64,000 nt of DNA from Streptococcus parasanguinis (lineage in GTDB: Bacteria; Bacillota; Bacilli; Lactobacillales; Streptococcaceae), in NCBI RefSeq assembly GCF_018499505.1, contig NZ_JAHDAC010000001.1, positions 492,756-556,755 of the forward strand, written 5' to 3'. Position 1 is the first letter of the stretch. Every line of letters begins with the position of its first letter. Both the position numbers and the translations under genes were made by a program. The notes under the pieces were generated by a model. The model was given only the letters and a program-made list of their open reading frames with translations. It made no database searches and was not told the origin of the DNA. This document shows positions 57,824-64,000 of this stretch, one piece after another.

Positions 57824-58261
57824 ATGGAAAAACGAACGATATTTAAATTAATCTCTACATTAGCTCTTCTTGCAAGTATAGGAGGATGTACCATAAAATC
57901 AAAAGAGCAAACAAAACCAGCACCCATTGCAGCCCCTTCGACAACCAAAGAAGATAAAGAAGCGACGAAGCAAAAACAAATTGCCTATTTGAAAGAACAT
58001 GAAAAAGAAATTGTTGATTTTGTGAAGTCAACAGATTCTAAATTAGAATCTGTTCAGGTTAATTGGAGTGATATTCGATGGGGCGAAGCAGGCAACGGAA
58101 CCCCTCAAGGAGGTGGCGAAATCATCGAGTTGTATGGTGGCTTTAATCATATTGAAAATTCTGGTTGGAATGTTACAATTGAGATTCATAATGAAATGCC
58201 TGATCTAAAAACTATGATGTTAAGCAATGGTTTTGGTGTTGGAGGAGAAATATTTAAGTAA
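57824..58261 (+). CDS. Array member B1: small lipoprotein, unknown function
   Basis: 145 residues from ATG 57824; the frame to 57740 overlaps the previous gene. The lipobox is ASIGGC (Cys22). A charged spacer rich in Lys, Thr and Glu runs to about 50. The shared domain follows: IAYLKEHEKEIVDFVKST, LESVQVNWSDIRW, GNGTPQGGGEIIELYGGFNH and SGWNVTIEI. It should sit on the outer membrane face. The arrangement (helix, then four or five strands with a GNGTPQGG turn) is common to all members. Possible roles include immunity protein or surface antigen; none is proven. Confidence 0.72.
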   Translation: MEKRTIFKLISTLALLASIGGCTIKSKEQTKPAPIAAPSTTKEDKEATKQKQIAYLKEHEKEIVDFVKSTDSKLESVQVNWSDIRWGEAGNGTPQGGGEIIELYGGFNHIENSGWNVTIEIHNEMPDLKTMMLSNGFGVGGEIFK

Positions 58262-58279
58262 TTGGGACAAGGAAAAGCT

Positions 58280-58996
58280 ATGAAATTACAAACAAGACAA
58301 ATCATGGTAACTGTTGTTGCCATTGCTGGATTTTTAAGCCTTGGAGGGTGTGTTGGGAAGCCAAAAGAACAGACGAAACTAATAAATAACATGCCTTCTT
58401 CATCAACCAAAGAAGACAAAGAAGACATTAAACAAAAACAGCTCGCCTATCTGAAAGAACACGAGCAAGAAATGACGTCCTATGTGAAAGCACATAATGC
58501 CAATATTCATCAGGTGTCTTATGACTGGGACAGTATTAAAACAGTTGTAGGAGATAATGGAACACCGCAGGGAGGTGACGAAATACTATTAGTTTATGGT
58601 TATGCCAATGAAAGTAAACTAACAAATTTTAAATTGAATTTTACGTTAGACGAAAATAAGATGCCTAAAATAGATTCAATTGGTTCTGATAGTTTATATC
58701 GGGTAGAAAAGAAACTGTTACTCAAAGGCAAGTCGACTTTTAAAAAAAAACACGAGTCCGAAATTACGAACTACATAAAGTCGAATGATCTAGAAGTTGT
58801 TCGAGTCAAGTATGACTGGGATAGTGTGAAAGTAGGAGATAGTGGTGCTTTTACGGAATCTGGGTTTGACATTCGTTTAAAGGTCTATGAGGCAAATGAT
58901 AAGGAACTCAGTGGCTATTCATTTTTTATTGTCCCCAAACCAAATGTTGAGAATCCAACTTCAATTGATTCAATTTCTGGTTCGAATTTTCCTTGA
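58280..58996 (+). CDS. Array member B2: lipoprotein with two family domains
   Basis: 238 residues from ATG 58280 (AAGGAAA upstream); the TTG at 58262 is less likely. The lipobox is LSLGGC (Cys24). Domain 1 (about 50-150) has LAYLKEHEQEMTSYVKAHN, VSYDWDSIK and GNGTPQGG-like DNGTPQGGDEILLVYGY. Domain 2 (about 155-238) has FKKKHESEITNYIKSN, VKYDWDSVK and GFDIRLKVYE. The second domain is diverged, with no NGTPQGG turn. It is the only member with a tandem duplication inside the protein. Confidence 0.72.
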   Translation: MKLQTRQIMVTVVAIAGFLSLGGCVGKPKEQTKLINNMPSSSTKEDKEDIKQKQLAYLKEHEQEMTSYVKAHNANIHQVSYDWDSIKTVVGDNGTPQGGDEILLVYGYANESKLTNFKLNFTLDENKMPKIDSIGSDSLYRVEKKLLLKGKSTFKKKHESEITNYIKSNDLEVVRVKYDWDSVKVGDSGAFTESGFDIRLKVYEANDKELSGYSFFIVPKPNVENPTSIDSISGSNFP

Positions 58997-59118
58997 TAAA
59001 ATCAACAGATCATTCTATCCATTAAGAGGAAAGAATTTGAGATATGAGTCCATAATAGCTCAGGGAATGACAGGTGGACATTTTAAAGAATACTTTGTAC
59101 AGAATGATAGGAGGACTT

Positions 59119-59565
59119 ATGAAAAGTCGAAAAATCATGCTAACAATTGCTTCAATTGTAGCGCTCCTAAGTATAGGTGGATGTACCGTGAAGTAGAAAG
59201 ATGATACAAAACAAGGAAAAACGATTGCAGCTTCATCAACGAAAGACCTAAAGGAAGATGAAGCAACTATAAATAAAAAACAACTTGACTACCTAAAAGA
59301 ACACGAGCAAGAGATCGTCGATTTTGTGAAAGCACAAAATTCAAAAGTCGAATCCGTGCAGATTAATTGGGATGAAACTCAGTGGGGAGTAGCAGGGAAT
59401 GGAACACCTCAAGGTGGTGACGAAATGATTCTCATTTTTGGTGGGTTTAATCAAAATCCTGAATTTAGTTGGCGAGTCGATGTGGTGGTGGAAGATGGCA
59501 AAATTAATTTAAAGACGATGTCACTTGGACAAAACTTAAGCATAGATCAAGAAATTTTCGAATAA
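59119..59565 (+). pseudogene. Array member B3: lipoprotein gene broken by an in-frame TAG
   Basis: ATG 59119 (AGGAGG upstream) codes MKSRKIMLTIASIVALLSIG and then GCTVK before TAG at codon 26 (59194-59196). The frame then stays open to TAA 59565 with LDYLKEHEQEIVDFVKAQNS, VESVQINWDETQWG and GNGTPQGGDEMILIFGGFN. Paralogue B4 reads CTVKHKDDTKQGK at this place, so the codon after CTVK changed to TAG. The 25-residue product would still be a complete lipoprotein signal with lipobox cysteine and three residues after it. Confidence 0.75.
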
Positions 59566-59611
59566 ATAAGTTGATAGATAAATTAATAGTGTGTAGATTG
59601 GAGAGAATTGA

Positions 59612-60055
59612 ATGAAGAGACAACTGGAACTATTTTTGATCATTTTGTTACCGATCCTAGGACTGGTTTTTCTTGGAGGAAAAATCATGACCCTGACCAA
59701 AAGACCCGAACAGAAGATAACGACCCCATCTTCAAAGAAAGTCGTACAAAAACCAGAAGGAGACATAAAAAAAGAACAACTTGACTACCTAAAAGAACAC
59801 GAACAGAAGGTTATTGATTTAGTCAAAGCGCAAAATTCAAAAGTTGAATCCGTTCAGATTGATTGGGATCAGACGCAGTGGGGTGATGGTGGACTGACAA
59901 CTCCTGAATATTATATGAGTGTTTATGGACGTATAAATAATATTGAAGAATCAGGTTGGGGAGTAGATATCCCAATTAATGAGGACAATACATTAAATTT
60001 AGATGAGATGTATATAGGATCCGACATTAGAATAGGGGGGAGATTATTTGAGTAA
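59612..60055 (+). CDS. Array member A2: small membrane-anchored protein, unknown function
   Basis: 147 residues; GGAGAG lies upstream of ATG 59612. A hydrophobic N-terminus (LFLIILLPILGLVFLGG) has no lipobox, so it is probably an uncleaved anchor, followed by a Lys/Pro/Ser linker. The domain reads LDYLKEHEQKVIDLVKAQNS, VESVQIDWDQTQW, DGGLTTPEYYMSVYGRINN and SGWGVDIPI. From KKEQ on it differs from B4 at about six of 95 residues although the N-terminal halves are unrelated, which indicates recombination between members. Confidence 0.74.
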   Translation: MKRQLELFLIILLPILGLVFLGGKIMTLTKRPEQKITTPSSKKVVQKPEGDIKKEQLDYLKEHEQKVIDLVKAQNSKVESVQIDWDQTQWGDGGLTTPEYYMSVYGRINNIEESGWGVDIPINEDNTLNLDEMYIGSDIRIGGRLFE

Positions 60056-60309
60056 TTGGCATTTAAAGGATAGGAAAAAATGTGCTATGAGTTTGAAATA
60101 GAACAATAGTGCAAATTGTCACTTACATCATAGCTCTTTAATTTAAAAATTTGATGATTAAAGGTAAAGAAATCATTAACTCATGTTTTAGAAAGCTCTA
60201 TGTAGTGTGATAGCTTGTTTTTCAAACTATAAATGCTATCATAATCGGAATAACATTTATCCAGTTTTCAATTTTAGAGAATAATCTGTACAGAATGATA
60301 GGAGGACTC

Positions 60310-60750
60310 ATGAAAAGTCGAAAAATCACGCTAACAATTGCTTCAATTGCAGCTCTACTTATTGTTGGTGGATGTACCGTGAAACATAAAGATGATACAA
60401 AACAAGGAAAAATGATTGCTACTTCATCTACGAAAGACCTAAAGGAAGATGAAGAAACTATAAAGAAAAAACAACTTGACTACCTAAAAGAACACGAACA
60501 GAAGGTTATTGATTTAGTCAAAGCACAAAATTCAAAAGTCGAATCCGTTCAGATTGATTGGGATCAGACACAATGGAGTGATGGTGGGCTTACAACTCCC
60601 GAATATTATATGAATGTTTATGGACGTATAAATAATATTGAAGAATCGGGTTGGAGAGTAGATATCCCAATTAATGAGGACAATACATTAAATTTAGATG
60701 AGATGTATATAGGATCTGACATTGACATAGGGGGTAGATTACTTGAGTAA
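60310..60750 (+). CDS. Array member B4: small lipoprotein with an A-type C-terminal domain
   Basis: 146 residues from ATG 60310 (AGGAGG upstream); the ATG at 60295 lies before that site. The lipobox is LIVGGC (Cys22). The N-terminal 25 residues match B3 at about 21 positions; the rest matches A2 almost exactly (DGGLTTPEYYMNVYGRINN, NEDNTLNLDEMYIGSDI). It is therefore a mosaic of a B-type signal/spacer and an A-type domain. The 254 bases before it contain no gene; they hold an inverted pair GATAGC/GCTATC near 60210-60235 and AT-rich sequence. Confidence 0.74.
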   Translation: MKSRKITLTIASIAALLIVGGCTVKHKDDTKQGKMIATSSTKDLKEDEETIKKKQLDYLKEHEQKVIDLVKAQNSKVESVQIDWDQTQWSDGGLTTPEYYMNVYGRINNIEESGWRVDIPINEDNTLNLDEMYIGSDIDIGGRLLE

Positions 60751-60864
60751 TTGGATCAAATCCAGGAAGACCGTTCAAAGCTTAAATGGGAGTATGACAA
60801 TGAGATAGATGCTTTCTATAAAAATCAGAAAAAGCTGGAATCGAAAGATAAAAAAAATCGGTAA
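60751..60864 (+). pseudogene. C-terminal fragment of an unknown coiled-coil protein
   Basis: Directly after the B4 stop, and in the same frame, 37 codons read LDQIQEDRSKLKWEYDNE, then IDAFYKNQKKLESKDKKNR and TAA. The charged heptad-like pattern is protein-like and unrelated to the array domain. No start codon or ribosome binding site is convincing. The array copies share TAATTGG at their 3' ends and B4 changes sequence just after it, so this is a junction with the 3' end of another gene. It faintly recalls the tails of DUF3958-type small accessory proteins of LXG toxin loci; this is a guess. Confidence 0.4.
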
Positions 60865-60885
60865 GGTTGTCCTTACTGATTTTTT
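60851..60885. terminator. Bidirectional terminator
   Basis: AATCGGTAAGG and CCTTACTGATT pair around TTGT, with A-run and T-run on the two sides. It serves the array (+) and the Ser/Thr-rich gene (-). Confidence 0.88.
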
Positions 60886-61318
60886 AGTTAGTTCCGGATG
60901 ATGCTGTATCTGCGCTACTGTCTGTCGCGGTGGAGCCTTGGTCTTGTGCTGCAGATGAGCTAGATTCAGTAGCAGATGAGCTATCGGTTTCTTTTTGTGA
61001 ACTTGCTTCTGTATTGCTTGAATCGGTTTGCGTATTGGTATTGGCATCTGTATTGGTAGCGCTTGAGTCAGATCCCTTATCATGAACCACGACGACGCTG
61101 GTGCTACTAGAGGGTTTATCTTCTGTTTTTTGATTGTCTTTATTGAGCAGGCTCATAATGGTAAAGGAAGTGACGATAATCCCTAAGAGACTGGCAATCG
61201 TAGCTACAACCGTTTGAAATACGGACAAACCTTGTTTGACTTTCTCACCGCGAGATGGTCTTGTATCAACTTTTTCCTCAGGTTTTTGGTTTTTGTTACT
61301 TCTTGAATATTGTGACAT
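60884..61318 (-). CDS. Single-span membrane protein with Ser/Thr-rich tail (DUF6556-like)
   Basis: 144 residues from the ATG at 61318 (MSQYSRSNKNQ); the ATG at 61324 would add two residues but is closer to the ribosome binding site. A basic N-terminus is followed by one membrane segment (about 32-58, VFQTVVATIASLLGIIVTSFTIM) and a low-complexity tail of Ser, Thr, Asp, Ala and Gln with no fold. The tail probably lies outside the membrane. This resembles the short streptococcal DUF6556 proteins; the function is unknown. Confidence 0.7.
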   Translation of the reverse strand: MSQYSRSNKNQKPEEKVDTRPSRGEKVKQGLSVFQTVVATIASLLGIIVTSFTIMSLLNKDNQKTEDKPSSSTSVVVVHDKGSDSSATNTDANTNTQTDSSNTEASSQKETDSSSATESSSSAAQDQGSTATDSSADTASSGTN

Positions 61319-61510
61319 GTTCATTCTCTTTCTATCAAAAATTGTTTTTTAACACTTTCCTATTATAAGTCATTTTCTGAAAAATGTCTAAAAAGAACTG
61401 AATTTTATAGAGTAATTTTGCCGCGTCTCTCTTTATCAAATCCTTGTCCCAAGCGGTCAGAAATGATAAAATAGAAGTTACGTAAAAAGAAAGTGATGGA
61501 TGCGTAGGAC

Positions 61511-62653
61511 ATGATCTATTTTGACAATTCAGCAACGACTAAACCCTATCCAGAAGCCCTTGCGACTTATACAGAAGTAGCGACTCGGATCTGGGGAAAC
61601 CCTTCTAGTTTGCACAATCTAGGTAGTCAAGCTACTCGTATTTTGGAAGCTTCTCGGAAACAAATTGCGGAGCTAATTGGCAAGAAAGCTGAGGAAATTT
61701 ATTTCACGTCTGGTGGGACAGAAGGGGACAACTGGATCCTCAAGGGTGTCGCCTTTGAGAAAGCTCCTTATGGCAAGCATATCATTGTCTCTGACATCGA
61801 GCATCCTGCCATCAAGGAATCGGCTGCTTGGTTAAAGACGCAGGGATACGAAGTGGATTACGCTCCAGTGGATGCGAGTGGCTTTGTCAAGGTGGATGCC
61901 TTGGCTAACCTACTCCGTCCGGATACGACCTTGGTTTCTGTCATGGCGGTCAACAATGAGATTGGCTCCATCCAGCCCATCCATGAAATCGCGTCTCTTT
62001 TGGAAGATCGCCCAACGGTTAGTTTCCATGTCGATGCGGTACAAGCCTTGGCAAAGGTAGCAACAGAAGTTTATCTACCAGAGCGCGTGGACTTTGCGAC
62101 CTTCTCTAGTCACAAATTCCATGGGCTTCGCGGAGTAGGCTTTGTCTACATCAAAGAAGGCAAAAAGATCACTCCTCTCTTAACCGGAGGTGGCCAAGAA
62201 AAAGAAATGCGCTCGACAACTGAGAATGTTGCAGGTATCGCAGCAACAGCAAAAGCCCTACGCTTAGCCATGGAAAACCAAGAAACTTTTGCCAGCAAGA
62301 CCCAGCAGATGAAAGAAGTCATCCGCAAAGAATTGGCCAACTATCCAGATGTCACTATCTTTTCTGGTGAGGATCACTTTGCGCCTCACATCTTGACTTT
62401 CGGGATCAAAGGAGTTCGTGGAGAAGTAGTGGTCCATGCCTTTGAAGAGTTTGATATTTACATCTCGACAACCAGTGCCTGCTCGTCCAAAGCTGGTAAG
62501 CCAGCTGGAACCTTGATTGCTATGGGAGTGGACAAGAGTATTGCCCAGACAGCTGTTCGCTTGAGTCTCGATCTTGAAAATGACATGAGCCAAGTCGAGC
62601 AATTCTTGACCAAGTTCAAACTGATTTACGAGCAAACACGAAAAGTACGTTAA
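61511..62653 (+). CDS. Cysteine desulfurase (NifS/IscS family)
   Basis: 380 residues. Class V aminotransferase fold: IYFDNSATTKPYP, YFTSGGTEGDNW, HVDAVQALAK and FSSHKFHGLRGVGF, where the lysine binds PLP. The sulfur-carrying cysteine is in STTSACSSKAG. It mobilises sulfur from cysteine. It lies 18 bases upstream of thiI, so its most likely acceptor is ThiI, for 4-thiouridine in tRNA (the NifZ/ThiI pair of Firmicutes). Confidence 0.94.
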   Translation: MIYFDNSATTKPYPEALATYTEVATRIWGNPSSLHNLGSQATRILEASRKQIAELIGKKAEEIYFTSGGTEGDNWILKGVAFEKAPYGKHIIVSDIEHPAIKESAAWLKTQGYEVDYAPVDASGFVKVDALANLLRPDTTLVSVMAVNNEIGSIQPIHEIASLLEDRPTVSFHVDAVQALAKVATEVYLPERVDFATFSSHKFHGLRGVGFVYIKEGKKITPLLTGGGQEKEMRSTTENVAGIAATAKALRLAMENQETFASKTQQMKEVIRKELANYPDVTIFSGEDHFAPHILTFGIKGVRGEVVVHAFEEFDIYISTTSACSSKAGKPAGTLIAMGVDKSIAQTAVRLSLDLENDMSQVEQFLTKFKLIYEQTRKVR

Positions 62654-62671
62654 TTTTAGAAGGAAATCAAC

Positions 62672-63892
62672 ATGACCTTAACCTATTCAGAAATTATGAT
62701 TCGCTATGGAGAGCTTTCTACTAAAGGAAAGAACCGTATGCGTTTCATCAATAAACTCCGCAATAATATCCAAGATGTTTTATCTATCTATCCAGCTGTC
62801 AAAGTGACAGCCGACCGTGATCGAGCGCATGCTTATCTGCATGGGACGGATTATGAGCCAGTAGCAGAATCCCTCAAGCAGGTTTTTGGAATCCAAAATT
62901 TTTCACCCGTTTACAAGATTGAAAAATCTGTTCCGGCCTTAAAAGCGGCAGTGCAAGAGATTATGAAGGAGATTTACAAGGAAGGCTTGACCTTTAAAAT
63001 CTCAAGTAAGCGCAGTGACCATACCTTTGAACTCGATAGTCGCGAGCTTAATCAAACCTTGGGAGGTGCGGTCTTTGAAGCGATCCCAACTATCCAAGCT
63101 CAGATGAAAAAACCAGATATCAACTTGCAAGTTGAAATTCGAGAAGAAGCAGCCTATATCTCTTTTGAAACCATTAAGGGAGCAGGTGGTCTTCCTGTTG
63201 GTACGTCTGGCAAGGGCATGCTCATGCTTTCTGGTGGGATCGACTCTCCAGTAGCTGGTTACCTAGCCTTGAAGCGTGGAGTGGATATCGAGGCAGTACA
63301 CTTTGCTAGCCCACCATATACCAGCCCAGGTGCTCTTAAAAAAGCCCATGATTTAACACGGAAGTTGACTAAGTTTGGGGGCAATATCCAATTTATCGAG
63401 GTGCCCTTCACAGAGATCCAAGAAGAAATTAAGGCAAAAGCGCCAGAAGCTTACCTCATGACCTTGACCCGTCGCTTTATGATGCGCATTACAGACCGCA
63501 TTCGCGAGGTTCGCGGTGGTTTGGTGATTATCAATGGTGAAAGTTTGGGACAAGTGGCTAGCCAAACCTTAGAGAGTATGCAAGCCATCAATGCAGTAAC
63601 CAATACGCCGGTTATCCGTCCAGTGGTGACCATGGACAAATTAGAAATCATCGATATTGCCCAAGCCATTGATACCTTTGAAATCTCTATCCAGCCATTC
63701 GAAGATTGTTGTACCATCTTTGCACCGGATCGTCCAAAGACGAATCCGAAACTCAAAAATGCGGAGCAGTATGAGCAACGGATGGATGTGGAAGCTTTGG
63801 TTGAGCGTGCGGTAGCAGGCATTATCATAACAGAGATCACACCAAAAGCAGAAAAAGATGAGGTCGATGACCTGATCGAGGATTTGCTATAG
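62672..63892 (+). CDS. thiI: tRNA 4-thiouridine synthetase ThiI
   Basis: 406 residues, the length without the C-terminal rhodanese domain found in E. coli, as is usual in Gram-positives. An N-terminal ferredoxin-like part and THUMP domain (about 60-165) are followed by a PP-loop ATPase ([14 protein letters not shown]). [14 protein letters not shown] holds a conserved cysteine pair. It adenylates U8 of tRNA and transfers sulfur from the partner desulfurase just upstream. Confidence 0.95.
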   Translation: MTLTYSEIMIRYGELSTKGKNRMRFINKLRNNIQDVLSIYPAVKVTADRDRAHAYLHGTDYEPVAESLKQVFGIQNFSPVYKIEKSVPALKAAVQEIMKEIYKEGLTFKISSKRSDHTFELDSRELNQTLGGAVFEAIPTIQAQMKKPDINLQVEIREEAAYISFETIKGAGGLPVGTSGKGMLMLSGGIDSPVAGYLALKRGVDIEAVHFASPPYTSPGALKKAHDLTRKLTKFGGNIQFIEVPFTEIQEEIKAKAPEAYLMTLTRRFMMRITDRIREVRGGLVIINGESLGQVASQTLESMQAINAVTNTPVIRPVVTMDKLEIIDIAQAIDTFEISIQPFEDCCTIFAPDRPKTNPKLKNAEQYEQRMDVEALVERAVAGIIITEITPKAEKDEVDDLIEDLL

Positions 63893-63922
63893 GAGAGACT
63901 GGGAGTATCCAGCCTCTTTTTC
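63893..63922 (+). terminator. Terminator after thiI
   Basis: AGAGACTGG (63894-63902) pairs with CCAGCCTCT (63909-63917) with one mismatch, then TTTTT. Confidence 0.75.
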
Positions 63923-63923
63923 T

Positions 63924-64000
63924 GGCTCATTGTCAACTGTAGTGGGTTGAAGAAAAGCTAACATCTGGAGAGGACAATCGTTGTCCTCTCCATTTTTATA
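63924..64000. mobile_element. Probable end of an ISL3-family insertion sequence (cut by window edge)
   Basis: From 63924 the sequence reads GGCTCATTGTCAACTGTAGT and continues GGGTTGAAG. ISL3-family ends in streptococci (IS1167 type) begin with a very similar GGCTCTTTGTCAA, as I remember them. GGAGAGGACAA (63967-63977) then pairs with TTGTCCTCTCC (63981-63991) before ATTTTTATA, as at the 3' end of such transposase genes read from the other strand. The transposase itself is outside the window, so it may be a full element or only a stub. Confidence 0.5.

Overview
The window is a chromosomal segment of an oral Streptococcus, most likely Mitis/Sanguinis group and close to S. parasanguinis or S. 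australis; the species is not fixed by anything seen here. The evidence is the moderate-to-low GC, many extended -10 promoters (TGnTATAAT), the vex-vnc locus, an LPQTG surface peptidase, Firmicute-type GalT, the potABCD order and typical streptococcal small proteins. No rRNA, tRNA, CRISPR array or complete insertion sequence was seen.

Layout. 0-8 kb: tail of apt, metA behind a MET-box, a DnaD-domain gene, a membrane GDPD-type phosphodiesterase, adenosine deaminase (-), a YghU-type GST, then trmK/nif3/FAD oxidoreductase. 8-11 kb: rmlA-rmlC-rmlB (dTDP-rhamnose) without rmlD, with a folded-looking 200-base spacer before rmlB. 11-17 kb: a membrane-anchored unknown, udk, a YoaK-type membrane protein, a repeat-filled gap, fRMsr-dnaX and a DUF3272-type protein. 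17-22.5 kb: vex1-2-3 ABC exporter plus vncR-vncS. 22.5-29 kb: birA, galR, and divergent galK-HAD-galT-galE with a perfect GalR-type palindrome. 29-35.4 kb: lipoprotein, decayed sequence, a lone ABC half-transporter, a NADAR remnant, an M42 peptidase and an orphan oligopeptide-binding lipoprotein. 35.5-48.5 kb: cell-wall-anchored X-prolyl dipeptidyl peptidase, thioredoxin, cytoplasmic alpha-amylase with a MalR-like operator, RocB-like peptidase, an ABC-2 pair, DegV/TetR divergent pair, HD phosphohydrolase and polysaccharide deacetylase. 48.6-57 kb: hom-thrB, an unknown membrane protein, murB and potABCD. 57-61 kb: a tandem array of six related small secreted/lipoprotein genes, two broken by single in-frame stops. 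61-64 kb: a Ser/Thr-rich membrane protein, a cysteine desulfurase and thiI, then what looks like the end of an ISL3-family element.

Two families of non-coding repeats stand out. R1 (about 180 bp, seven copies including a truncated one) has three hairpins in fixed order and mostly sits at gene ends, often between convergent genes. R2 (two copies, 160 and 303 bp) has perfect 9-bp terminal inverted repeats and an 11-bp hairpin near its right end. In both families stem sequences differ between copies while pairing is kept, which points to selection on structure.

The best candidates for something undescribed are the 57-61 kb paralogue array (mosaic genes, two premature stops just after the signal/anchor segment, and a coiled-coil tail fragment suggesting a decayed neighbour), the R1/R2 structured repeats, and the multibranched RNA candidate between rmlC and rmlB. 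Peptide and sugar use dominates the ordinary genes: surface PepX, OppA-like binding protein and PepA for peptides; Leloir genes and amylase for carbohydrates.
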